Of a stretch of DNA of 62,539 nt, positions 18,993-27,527 are shown piece after piece. The stretch is from Zoogloea oleivorans (GTDB taxonomy: Bacteria > Pseudomonadota > Gammaproteobacteria > Burkholderiales > Rhodocyclaceae), in NCBI GenBank assembly GCA_030157785.1, contig JAOAUC010000086.1, positions 33,883-96,421 on the forward strand, given 5' to 3'. The translations under genes and the position numbers were made by a program. Every line of letters begins with the position of its first letter. The first letter of the stretch is position 1. The notes below the pieces were generated by a model, which was not told the DNA's origin, did no database searches, and worked only from the letters and a program-made list of their open reading frames with translations.

Positions 18993-21215
18993 TCAGGCCG
19001 GCGCGGCGGCCTGCCGCTCCTGGGCGGCTGGCGCAGAGCGCTCGCCACTGAGCACCGACACGCGCTCGGCGCCGATCCTCACTACCTCGTCGACGTTGAG
19101 GTTCTTGGGCAGGGCATGGGTGATGAAGATCATCGTGACCTTGCCGCGCAACTGGTTGATGGTGGCTGCGAAGTGCTCGGTGGTCTGGGCATCGAGCGAA
19201 CTGGTGGCCTCGTCGAAGATCAGTACCCGGGGGTGCTTGAGCAATGCCCGGGCAATCGCCAGACGCTGGCGCTGGCCGCCCGACAGACCGACACCCCGCT
19301 CGCCGATGACGGTCTGGTAGCCCTGGGGCAGCTTCTCGAGGGCCGCGTGAATCTCTGCCAGCCGGCAGGCCTGCACCACCTGCTCGAAGCTGGCATGGGG
19401 ATTGGCCACCAGCAGGTTGTCGTAGATCGTGCCGGAGAACAGCACGGTTTCCTGGGGCACAACACCAAAGTAATGGCGCAACTCGTTCGCCGACAGATTG
19501 CAGATGTCCGTACCGTCGATACGGATGCGGCCGTCGGCGGGCTGGTAGAACCCCTGCAGAAGCTTGGCAAACGTGCTCTTGCCGGAGCCCGACGGCCCCA
19601 TGATCGCCACCGTGCTGCCCGGCCGGATGGTGAAGCTGAAGTCGCGGTACAGGTAAGGAAGCTTGTCGGTGTGACGAAAAGCCAGCCCCTCGATCTCGAT
19701 CAGCCCCTTGCCCTCCCGCGTTCGCGACGGCAGCACCGAATAGGGCTCCGTCGGTGCGTTCATCAGGTCGCCAAGCCGCTGCACCGACAGATTGGCCTGC
19801 TGAAACTGCTGCCATAAACCCACCAGACGCATCATCGGCTGGGACACCTTGCCGGCAAACATCTGGAAAGCCACCAGCATGCCGATCGTGAATTCGGTGC
19901 CCTGCATGACCGTGTAGGCCCCCACCACCAGAATCAGCAGGCTCATCAGTTGCTCGAGGGCCGACGCCACACTGTTATAGGTGTTGGAAAACTGGCGCGT
20001 CTTGAACGATGCGCTCAGGTACTCGGCCAGATAGTCGGAATAGCGCTGGCGCAGTTGCGGCTCCATCTGCAGGCTTTTTACCGTCTCGATACCGGCGATG
20101 TACTCGGTGAGGAAGGCCTGGTTTCGTGCGCCCAGCAGAAACTGCTGGTTCAACTGGGCCTGGAACAGCGGTGCGACCAGCAGACTGAGGGCCACCACCA
20201 CACCCAGGATGCCCATCACGATGAGCGTCAGCTTGACGCTGTAGGTGAGCATCACCCCGATGAAGACCAGCAGAAAGGGCAGATCGAGCATCAGTGTCAC
20301 CGCAGCGCTGGCGACAAACTCGCGGATTGTCTCGATGCCTTGCAGTCGCGCTGCAATGACACCGGTGGGACGCATCTCGAAGTAACGCGGCGGCAGGCGA
20401 AACAGATGGTCGAAAACCGTCGCTGCCAGCACCGCATCCACCCGGTTGCCGGTATGCAGAACAAGGTACTGACGCACCCATCCGAGCAGCGCCGAGAAGA
20501 CCATGAAGACAGCCATGCCGATGGCAATCACCACCAGGGTGCTCTCGGTCCGGTGCACCACCACCTTGTCGATGATGCTCTGGGTAAATAGCGGCGTCCC
20601 GAGCGCCAGCAACTGGATGACCAGCGAGGCCAGCAACACGTCGCGCCACACCCGCCGGTAGCGCAACAGTTCGGGAATGAACCAGCTGAAGCCGAAGCGG
20701 CGGCCGGCTGGTTTTTCCGGGTCGGGCACTTCGGCGCGGGACCGCGCCACCAGAAAGACAAACCCGGCGAAACGTTCCGCAAATGCCTCCAGCGGCATGT
20801 CGGTCGGCGTATTGGTGCCTGCGCCAAAAAATACGACCCGCCCTGCCGACACGCCGGTCAGCAAGGCCAGGGCAGCCGGCCTCGCTGTGTCGTCACCCTC
20901 TGCGCCCGCCTCGGCGCCGGGCACCACCGGCGTCATCAGGGCTACGCAAGGAAAAGCCGCCTCGCCCAGCGCCGACGCCTCGAGGGCCTTGCAGCGTATC
21001 CGGAACCCCAGCGAACGCGCGGCGTGTATCAGACTGTCTGTCGAATAGGGAGGGGGAATCTGCCGGAGAAGAAGCTCGGCATCAAAGGGAATGCGATTGA
21101 GAGCGCAGAGACTGCCGAGCACCCAGACGAAGTGGGCCGGATCAAGTGTCCTTCCCGAGCTGGCATGCGTCGCTCCCGCCCGGCGAGGCCAGGACAAGCT
21201 CAACACGAAGGACAA
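18993..21215 (-). CDS. Type I secretion ABC exporter (permease/ATPase)
   Basis: A 740-residue fused exporter. The N-terminal ~140 residues correspond to the peptidase-C39-like domain; the catalytic cysteine motif is absent (HFVWVLGSLCALNRI instead), so it is the non-cleaving CLD type seen in HlyB/LapB. A six-helix membrane domain (about 185-460) and the ATPase follow: Walker A GPSGSGKST, signature LSGGQRQRLAIARAL, Walker B VLIFDEATSSLD. The only in-frame start upstream of the domain is TTG at 21215, as there is a stop a few codons further upstream. It is the first gene of the exporter, RTX and adaptor operon. Confidence 0.92.
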   Translation of the reverse strand: MSFVLSLSWPRRAGATHASSGRTLDPAHFVWVLGSLCALNRIPFDAELLLRQIPPPYSTDSLIHAARSLGFRIRCKALEASALGEAAFPCVALMTPVVPGAEAGAEGDDTARPAALALLTGVSAGRVVFFGAGTNTPTDMPLEAFAERFAGFVFLVARSRAEVPDPEKPAGRRFGFSWFIPELLRYRRVWRDVLLASLVIQLLALGTPLFTQSIIDKVVVHRTESTLVVIAIGMAVFMVFSALLGWVRQYLVLHTGNRVDAVLAATVFDHLFRLPPRYFEMRPTGVIAARLQGIETIREFVASAAVTLMLDLPFLLVFIGVMLTYSVKLTLIVMGILGVVVALSLLVAPLFQAQLNQQFLLGARNQAFLTEYIAGIETVKSLQMEPQLRQRYSDYLAEYLSASFKTRQFSNTYNSVASALEQLMSLLILVVGAYTVMQGTEFTIGMLVAFQMFAGKVSQPMMRLVGLWQQFQQANLSVQRLGDLMNAPTEPYSVLPSRTREGKGLIEIEGLAFRHTDKLPYLYRDFSFTIRPGSTVAIMGPSGSGKSTFAKLLQGFYQPADGRIRIDGTDICNLSANELRHYFGVVPQETVLFSGTIYDNLLVANPHASFEQVVQACRLAEIHAALEKLPQGYQTVIGERGVGLSGGQRQRLAIARALLKHPRVLIFDEATSSLDAQTTEHFAATINQLRGKVTMIFITHALPKNLNVDEVVRIGAERVSVLSGERSAPAAQERQAAAPA

Positions 21216-21583
21216 TCCGTCGAACGCCCGTCTTCACCGGAGAGATTCCAGATGAATTCGGAGCGCACCCAAAGCGACTCCAGAACAAGCATGACAAACA
21301 ATCCGTTGAAGCATAATGTCACAGAATGTTAAGTTGATAACCTGACAATCATTTGTGACTTTTCTCACGACTCAACGAGAAGTAAATAGCATATTCAATA
21401 CATCAAAAACACATGAAAATAAAGAATTTTTCATAAACAAAAACCAATTCGGGCAGTTTCTGCAAATCCCTGCGGCTTTGAGCTTTTGCCTGCCCGCCAA
21501 CGCCCGTAAAGTTGGCACCCAAGATGGTCGTTATGCCGCGGTTGACTCGAGGCTCCGATCACAAGAAAGAAACTCGACTGCAT
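21216..21583. other. AT-rich intergenic region upstream of the type I secretion operon
   Basis: This is the only gap above 300 bases. Its central part (about 21290-21450) is strikingly AT-rich in an otherwise GC-rich window. I see no conserved ORF; two plus-strand frames across it are short and composition-driven. It most likely holds the promoter of the exporter gene, including a CRP-like site. AT-rich patches like this are typical targets of silencing proteins of the H-NS/MvaT kind (inference). Confidence 0.6.
21354..21369. promoter_or_regulatory. CRP-like operator candidate
   Basis: TGTGA-CTTTTC-TCACG, a near-perfect match to the TGTGA-N6-TCACA palindrome of the CRP/Vfr group, about 140 bases upstream of the type I exporter start. 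Confidence 0.5.
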
Positions 21584-22654
21584 CTAGCCGACCCGAATCC
21601 GCTCCCCGTAGCCTGTCATTTCCAGGTAACCACGCCCGACTTCCCGGCCAGCTTCCGAAACCCGCACGGCCCCTTCCCAATACACCGCGCCGGTCGAGCG
21701 GGCGCCGTCCAGTTCCTGGTCGTCCAGCAGGGCCTCGAGGTGAAGCAGCCGCTGGCCGACACGCAGACGCCACGCCACCGAATAGCGGATGCCGGTTCGC
21801 GCCGAGCGCCACTCACGCAGGGCCTCGAAAGCCACCGCGTCCGGCGCCAGCACCTGCGCAGCACCCTCCGCCGGCCGCAGGGTCGCAGCCGACCATAGCG
21901 CGCGGCCATCCTTGCCGCGCATCCGGAAAGCCATCAGGGCGCTGCCGTCATCGAGGTTGAGACCTACCCAGTCCCAGCCCTGGGCGCCTTCCGGCAGCAG
22001 CTCGCTGGACCATTCATGATCGAGCCAGGCGTGGCCGCTCACAGGCAGGAGGCGCCCGTCCAGCGTGACCGTGCCGCTCACCTTCAGCTGCGGACGGCTG
22101 TAGTAATAGCTCGCGTGACGCGGGTCCGGCGCCTTGGCACTAAAGCCGCCGCGGCCATTCAGAACCGGCGGGCCATCGGGAAGCAGATCCAGCGCATAGG
22201 CAAAATCGGCCGCCCGGACTTCCGCCCGGTAGCGCTCACCCGTCTGTTCAAAACGCCAGTCGCCCACCCACACGCCCGTACGCCCGCTCTCGAAACCGGC
22301 ACGCCCGAAACCAACCCGCGCCGAACGCTCGTCATGACGCAGGCGCCCCAGACGCGGATCGGCAATGGCTGCATGGGCGAGGATCAACTGGCGCGGCGCG
22401 AAGGCGCTCGGATTGCCCTCCCCCACGCCGGTACGAACCCGGAAGAAGGTCGTCTGAAAGCCCAGCGGCGCGCCGTCCGGCAGCTTCAGCCAGCCCGTGG
22501 CATACCACCACTCGGTACGGAAATCCGGGTGAGCGCCATGGTCGGCCGGAAAGACCAGCCGCTGGCCTGGCAGCACCGGCGCAAAGTCCACGGCCTGCGC
22601 TACCCGCCAAGCCGGCAGCCCGGCCAGTGCAGCAAGAAATGCGCGTCGCTCCAT
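21584..22654 (-). CDS. AttH/carotenoid 1,2-hydratase-like lipocalin protein
   Basis: A 356-residue exported protein: MERRAFLAALAGLPAWRVAQA is a signal peptide with a twin-arginine-like tail-less core. The mature part has the AttH/CrtC lipocalin-like fold, recognisable from FPADHGAHPDFRTEWWYATG, QTTFFRVRTG and SGHAWLDHEWSS. The family name carotenoid hydratase is misleading outside phototrophs. The start at 22654 overlaps the permease stop by one base. With the FtsX-type permease and ATPase it forms an AttEFGH-like operon, so it likely receives or shields a lipophilic substrate in the periplasm. The longer frame to 23284 is antisense-like noise in the permease gene. Confidence 0.8.
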   Translation of the reverse strand: MERRAFLAALAGLPAWRVAQAVDFAPVLPGQRLVFPADHGAHPDFRTEWWYATGWLKLPDGAPLGFQTTFFRVRTGVGEGNPSAFAPRQLILAHAAIADPRLGRLRHDERSARVGFGRAGFESGRTGVWVGDWRFEQTGERYRAEVRAADFAYALDLLPDGPPVLNGRGGFSAKAPDPRHASYYYSRPQLKVSGTVTLDGRLLPVSGHAWLDHEWSSELLPEGAQGWDWVGLNLDDGSALMAFRMRGKDGRALWSAATLRPAEGAAQVLAPDAVAFEALREWRSARTGIRYSVAWRLRVGQRLLHLEALLDDQELDGARSTGAVYWEGAVRVSEAGREVGRGYLEMTGYGERIRVG

Positions 22655-25146
22655 CACCAGTCCTCCCGCACCGCCAGCACCGCGTCCTGACGCATGGCTT
22701 GACGCCCGGCCAGCACGGCCGCCAGCGCCGCCAGCACAATCAGCCCAAGCCCGAACAACGCCAGCGAGCCCCACGGCACGTGCAGATCCATGCTCCAGTG
22801 AAAGCTCTGCCGATTGACCACCTCGATCAACACCAGCCCGATGGCGCCCCCCGCCAGCAGGCCGCCAAGCACCCCGACGCCGGCTGCCAGCGCGCCTTCC
22901 TGGGCCAGCATCCAGCCAATCTGGCGGCGCGTCAGGCCCAGGTGGCGCAGCATCCCGAACTCCCGCCGCCGGGCCGCCGCCAGCGCCGCAAAACTCGCCG
23001 CCACGCCGGCCAGGCCAATAGCCACGGCCACCGCTTCGAGCAGGTAAGTAACCGCAAAGGTACGATCGAAAATACGCAGACTGATCGCCCGGATCTCGCC
23101 CGGGCGAGCGACTTCCAGCACGCCGGCGCCCGCCATCGCGGTCAGCGCCTCGGCCACCTGGCTGGCCCCGACGCCCGGCGCGAGCTGGATCGCCGCATCG
23201 TTGACCAGGCGGTCGCCGGTCAACCGGCGGTAATCGGCCAGATCGATCATCACCGCGCCGGTCTGGCGCGCGTAGTCCCGCCACACGCCGGCCACATGCA
23301 CCGTCACCGGACGCCCGGCGAGGGGCAGGCTCACCTGCCGGCCGGCTTGCCAGCCGTAGATATCCTGCATGGCTTCGGAAATCCAGACTTGCGGCGGCTC
23401 GCCGCCAGGGCGGGCCCGCCCTGCCAGCGGCAATTCGCTGCCGTCCTTCGACACCGGCCGGGCGATCAGCGCCACCGGCGCCTGCCCGGCGGCCAAGCGC
23501 AGGCTGTCGTGACGGGTAAAAGCGACCAGCCCGACGCCCGGCGTCACCGCAATGCGCCGCTGCAGATCTTCATCGAGGTAGCCGCTGCCACTGGCCTTGC
23601 CGGCCCGCAAGTAAAGGTCGGCGGGCAAGATCTGGTTCAGCCACTGGTCCACCGAGTCGCGGAAGGACGCCACCATGATCGCCATCGCTGCCGCCAGTGC
23701 CACACTGGTCAGCACGCCAGCCGCCGCCACCACCGCATGGCCCGGCGCCGCGCCCAGCCGGGCCGCCGCCAGCCTCGCCGGCACCGGCCCGCGCTCGGGC
23801 AACAACCACGCGACGCCCGAGGCTACCGCCGGCAGCAGCATCACCGCCCCGGCCAGCAGGCAGGCCACCGCCAGATAGCCGCCAATCGGCAAGCCATCCA
23901 GCGGCGGAATCCAGCACGCGGCAATGCTCAGCACCAGCAGGGCCGCACCCAAAGCCGGATGCCCGTGCCCGCCAAGCAGCGCCGCCTCGTCGCCAGCCTT
24001 CAAGGCCCGCGCTGGCGACACGGTGGCCGCCTCCCGCGCCGGCAGCCAGGCACCTGCCACACCGGCCAGCATGCCGAGGGCCACGTAAGCGGCACTCACG
24101 CCGGGCTGGAACTGCAGTTGCGGCTTGAGCCCCGAAAAATAGCCGGCCCCCAGATCGCCGCCGAGCAATACCAGCGCCCCCCACGCCAAACCGTATCCCA
24201 ACGCGGTGCCGACGATGCCACCAGCCAGCCCGACCGCCGCTCCCTCGGCGACCAGCCAGCCAAACAAGGTGCGCCGGCCCAGCCCCAGCGCCCGCAGAAA
24301 GGCAAACTCCGTACGCCGCCGCACCACCGACAAAGCCTGGGCCGAAAAGACCAGGAAGCCGCCGGTCAGCAGTGCAATGGCCGCCAGCATGGTCAGGTTC
24401 ACCCGGTAAGCCCGCGACAGGTTGGCAGCCTGATCCTCGGCCGCCTCGGGCGCTTCGACGAGCACCCCGGCCGGCAGCGTCGCCTGCAATGCACCGCGCG
24501 CCATATCCGGCGTCACCCCTTCCGCCAGTCGCAGGTCGATGCGCGTCAGCCGCCCCAACTTGCCGAAACGGGCCTGTACGGCAGCGATGTCCATCACCGC
24601 CAGCCGGCGCGCCTCCCCCGCGGCAGGCAAGTCACCGGCAACACGCAGCAGCACGTCCGTCGTACCCACCTGCAGGCGGATCGAATCACCGGACTTCAGC
24701 CCAAAAGCCTGCCGGGCCGCGATGCTGACAAAGATTCCGTCGTCGGCCAGCACCGCAAAACGTTCGTCGCCCTTGTCCGGGCGTGGTAGCAGCAGCGGCG
24801 TCACCCGGGCCAGCGCAAAGACATCCACGCCCAGTACCTGCAACGCCTCCTCGCGCCCGGCCAGCTTCGCCTCGACCTCTACCACCGGGCTGGCTTCAGC
24901 CACCTCGGGGCGAGCAGCGAGCTGCGCATAAAGCCCTTCGTCGAAGCCGCCCCGCGGTCCGACAACCTGCAAGTCCGCCTGCCCGGCCATGGAACGCAAA
25001 CCGCGGCCGAACTCCGACAAAGCCGCCTCGTGCACCGCCTGCACCGCCATGCCGAGGGCCACGCCAAGCACGATGGCGATGAAGGAAAACAGCGTCGCTA
25101 CCCGCCGCCGGGCCAGCGAACCGAGGAAGACCGGCGCCAGCCTCAT
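22654..25146 (-). CDS. ABC transporter permease with two FtsX domains
   Basis: An 830-residue MacB/YbbP-like permease with about ten membrane helices: one at the N-terminus followed by a large periplasmic domain (about 40-260), then helices, a second large periplasmic domain (about 500-700) and a final FtsX domain (TYLLEAVAVAIGLAGVAASF). Such proteins move lipids or lipoproteins, or transmit mechanical force, across the periplasm instead of transporting through a pore. It overlaps the ATPase gene by 4 bases upstream and the AttH-like gene by 1 base downstream. Confidence 0.88.
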   Translation of the reverse strand: MRLAPVFLGSLARRRVATLFSFIAIVLGVALGMAVQAVHEAALSEFGRGLRSMAGQADLQVVGPRGGFDEGLYAQLAARPEVAEASPVVEVEAKLAGREEALQVLGVDVFALARVTPLLLPRPDKGDERFAVLADDGIFVSIAARQAFGLKSGDSIRLQVGTTDVLLRVAGDLPAAGEARRLAVMDIAAVQARFGKLGRLTRIDLRLAEGVTPDMARGALQATLPAGVLVEAPEAAEDQAANLSRAYRVNLTMLAAIALLTGGFLVFSAQALSVVRRRTEFAFLRALGLGRRTLFGWLVAEGAAVGLAGGIVGTALGYGLAWGALVLLGGDLGAGYFSGLKPQLQFQPGVSAAYVALGMLAGVAGAWLPAREAATVSPARALKAGDEAALLGGHGHPALGAALLVLSIAACWIPPLDGLPIGGYLAVACLLAGAVMLLPAVASGVAWLLPERGPVPARLAAARLGAAPGHAVVAAAGVLTSVALAAAMAIMVASFRDSVDQWLNQILPADLYLRAGKASGSGYLDEDLQRRIAVTPGVGLVAFTRHDSLRLAAGQAPVALIARPVSKDGSELPLAGRARPGGEPPQVWISEAMQDIYGWQAGRQVSLPLAGRPVTVHVAGVWRDYARQTGAVMIDLADYRRLTGDRLVNDAAIQLAPGVGASQVAEALTAMAGAGVLEVARPGEIRAISLRIFDRTFAVTYLLEAVAVAIGLAGVAASFAALAAARRREFGMLRHLGLTRRQIGWMLAQEGALAAGVGVLGGLLAGGAIGLVLIEVVNRQSFHWSMDLHVPWGSLALFGLGLIVLAALAAVLAGRQAMRQDAVLAVREDW

Positions 25147-25796
25147 CCGACAAGGCCCTCGGCGGTCAGACGCAGCACCCGGTCGGCAGTCGCTGCCGCC
25201 TCCAGCGAATGGGTCACCAGGATGCCGATGGCCCCTGCATCGCGGATGCGCTCGCCAAGCAAAGCCAGCACCTTCGCGCCGTTGGCCGGATCGAGATTGC
25301 CGGTCGGCTCGTCGGCCAGCACCAGGCGCGGCCTATGCACCAGCGCCCGGGCAATCGCCACCCGCTGCATTTCACCGCCGGACAGCTCCCGCGGCCAGCT
25401 AGCGGCCCGCCCGCCCAGGCCGACTGCCTCGAGGAGCTGCTGCGCCGGCCCGTCGGCCGCGGCACCATCGACGCCCTGCAGCCACAAGGGCAAGGCCACG
25501 TTCTGACGCACGGTGAGATGGGGCAGCACGTGAAAGGCCTGAAACACGAAGCCCAGCTTGTCCCGGCGCAGGTGGGTCAGCGCGTCCTCATCGAGCTTCG
25601 AATAGTCGCAGCCATCCAGCACCAGCTGCCCGCCATCCGGCCGATCCAGCCCGGCAATCAGGTTGAGCAAGGTCGATTTGCCGACGCCGGATTCGCCGAC
25701 GATGGCTACGTATTCGCCCGGCGCGAGGCGCAGGGACACGTCCTGCAGCACCAGACGGCCGCTAAAGCGGCGGGAGAGGTTTTCTATTTCGAGCAT
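25143..25796 (-). CDS. ABC transporter ATPase, LolD/YbbA-like
   Basis: A 217-residue nucleotide-binding subunit with Walker A GESGVGKST, Q-loop FQAFHVLPHLTV, signature LSGGEMQRVAIARAL, Walker B LVLADEPTGNLD and the switch His in VTHSLEAA. These motifs are those of the MacB/LolD/FtsE group that pairs with FtsX-type permeases. The partner overlaps it by 4 bases. First gene of the AttEFGH-like operon; it is divergent from hpnC. Confidence 0.92.
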   Translation of the reverse strand: MLEIENLSRRFSGRLVLQDVSLRLAPGEYVAIVGESGVGKSTLLNLIAGLDRPDGGQLVLDGCDYSKLDEDALTHLRRDKLGFVFQAFHVLPHLTVRQNVALPLWLQGVDGAAADGPAQQLLEAVGLGGRAASWPRELSGGEMQRVAIARALVHRPRLVLADEPTGNLDPANGAKVLALLGERIRDAGAIGILVTHSLEAAATADRVLRLTAEGLVG

Positions 25797-25845
25797 GAAG
25801 GGTCTGAGGCGTTCAGGGCCGGTCGGTTCCGTCGCGTGCGCAGGG

Positions 25846-25851
25846 TATACT
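25846..25851 (+). promoter_or_regulatory. Candidate -10 box of hpnC
   Basis: TATACT ends 10 bases before the hpnC ATG, and no ribosome site lies between. A start of transcription 6-8 bases downstream would leave only 2-4 leader bases, i.e. a leaderless transcript. Confidence 0.45.
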
Positions 25852-25861
25852 CCGCGCGCCC

Positions 25862-26683
25862 ATGTCCGTCGACCACTACGAAAACTTCCCGGTTGCGTCC
25901 TTCCTGCTGCCTGCGCGCCTGCGCGAGCCGGTGGAGGCCATCTACGCCTTCGCCCGCAGCGCCGATGACATCGCCGACGAGGGCGACGCCCTGCCGGTCA
26001 TGCGCCTCGCCCGGCTCAATGATTATCGGCGCGCACTGCACGCCATCGAGCAGGGCCGCCCCTTCGACGATCCGGGCCTGGCGCCGATGTTCGACCGCCT
26101 CGGGCGCAACATCGGCGAATTCGGCCTGCCGGTGGGCCTCTTCCGCGACCTGCTGGATGCCTTCAGCCAGGACGTCGGCAAGACCCGCTACACCGACTTC
26201 ACCGAACTGGCCGACTATTGCCGTCGCTCCGCCAACCCGGTGGGCCGCCTGATGCTGTGCCTCTACCAGGCCGAAACACCCGACAACCTGACCATGTCCG
26301 ACCAGATCTGCACCAGCCTGCAGCTCATCAATTTCTGGCAGGACGTGGCCGTCGACTGGCAAAAACAGCGCATCTACCTGCCCCTCGCCGACATGCAGCG
26401 CTTTGGCGTCACCGAAGCCGACATCGATGCCGGCATCGTTACACACGCGTTCTCGGCGCTGATGGACTTCGAAGTCCAGCGGGCCCGCACCATGATGCTT
26501 CAGGGTGCCCCCCTCGCCCGCCGCCTGCCCGGCCGTATCGGCTGGGAACTGCGCCTGGTGGTGCAGGGCGGGCTCGCCATACTCGACAAGATCGAGGCGC
26601 ACGGCTACGACGTGTTCAAACGCCGTCCGATCCTCGGCAAGACAGACTGGCTGCGCCTCGCCTGGCGCGCCACCATCCGGTAG
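25862..26683 (+). CDS. hpnC: Squalene synthase HpnC
   Basis: A 273-residue member of the squalene/phytoene synthase family, with the two aspartate-rich motifs FARSADDIADE and NFWQDVAVDW. In the HpnCDE route, HpnD makes presqualene diphosphate from two farnesyl diphosphates, HpnC converts it to hydroxysqualene, and HpnE reduces that to squalene. The product feeds hopanoid synthesis. ATG 25862 starts at the normal MSVDHYENFPV. First gene of hpnC-hpnD-hpnE; no squalene-hopene cyclase lies in the window. Confidence 0.93.
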   Translation: MSVDHYENFPVASFLLPARLREPVEAIYAFARSADDIADEGDALPVMRLARLNDYRRALHAIEQGRPFDDPGLAPMFDRLGRNIGEFGLPVGLFRDLLDAFSQDVGKTRYTDFTELADYCRRSANPVGRLMLCLYQAETPDNLTMSDQICTSLQLINFWQDVAVDWQKQRIYLPLADMQRFGVTEADIDAGIVTHAFSALMDFEVQRARTMMLQGAPLARRLPGRIGWELRLVVQGGLAILDKIEAHGYDVFKRRPILGKTDWLRLAWRATIR

Positions 26684-26690
26684 CCCCTCC

Positions 26691-27527
26691 ATGACCGACC
26701 CCCACGCCTATTGCCAGGAAAAAGCCGCCAGCAGCGGTTCCAGCTTCTACTACAGCTTCATGTTCCTGCCCCCCGAACGGCGCCAGGCCATCGTTGCCCT
26801 GTACGCCTTTTGCCGGGAGGTGGACGACGTCGTCGATGAATGCCACGACATGCAGATCGCCCAGACCAAACTGGAATGGTGGCGCAACCAGATCCGGCTC
26901 GTGTTTGAAGGCGAGCCGCAGCACCCCGTCGCCGTCGCCCTGAAGGACATCTGCAAGCGCTTCAACCTGCCTCGCGAGCAACTGCTGGAAATCATCGACG
27001 GCATGCAGATGGATCTGCAGCAAACCCGCTACCTGGACTGGAAGGCCCTGCACCTCTACTGCTATCGGGTGGCCAGCGTGGTCGGCCTGCTGTCGGCCGA
27101 GATCTTCGGCTACCAGAACCGCCAGACCCTGAAGTATGCACACGATCTGGGCCTCGCCTTCCAGCTCACCAACATCATCCGCGACGTGGGTGAGGATGCC
27201 CGGCGGGGCCGCATCTACCTGCCCATGGACGAAATGCAGCGCTTCAACGTGCCGGCCAAGCAGATCCTCGAAGCCCAGTACTCCGACAACTTCCGCCAGC
27301 TGATGGGCGTTCAGGCCGAACGCGCCCGCCAGCTCTATGACCGGGCCTTCGCCCAGTTGCCTGCCGAAGACCGCAAGGCCCAGCGCCCGGGTCTGATCAT
27401 GGCCGCCATCTACCGCACACTGCTCGACGAAATCGAAGCCGACGGCTTCCAGGTCCTCGACCGGCGCACGTCCCTTACCCCCCTGCGCAAGATCTGGATC
27501 GCCGGGAAAACCTGGTTCAAGGGATGA
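26691..27527 (+). CDS. hpnD: Presqualene diphosphate synthase HpnD
   Basis: A 278-residue prenyl synthase. The first Asp-rich motif is CREVDDVVDE and the second is NIIRDVGEDARRGRIYLP, the fuller form typical of HpnD and phytoene synthases. It condenses two farnesyl diphosphates to presqualene diphosphate. ATG 26691 is 7 bases after the hpnC stop; its own 3' end overlaps hpnE by 4 bases. The two synthases resemble each other but have diverged as expected for HpnC/HpnD. Confidence 0.93.
   Translation: MTDPHAYCQEKAASSGSSFYYSFMFLPPERRQAIVALYAFCREVDDVVDECHDMQIAQTKLEWWRNQIRLVFEGEPQHPVAVALKDICKRFNLPREQLLEIIDGMQMDLQQTRYLDWKALHLYCYRVASVVGLLSAEIFGYQNRQTLKYAHDLGLAFQLTNIIRDVGEDARRGRIYLPMDEMQRFNVPAKQILEAQYSDNFRQLMGVQAERARQLYDRAFAQLPAEDRKAQRPGLIMAAIYRTLLDEIEADGFQVLDRRTSLTPLRKIWIAGKTWFKG

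Noticed and set aside
16897..19320. An 807-codon frame antisense to the RTX gene
   Set aside because: It only reflects the periodic Gly/Asp codons of the RTX repeats; no start signal.
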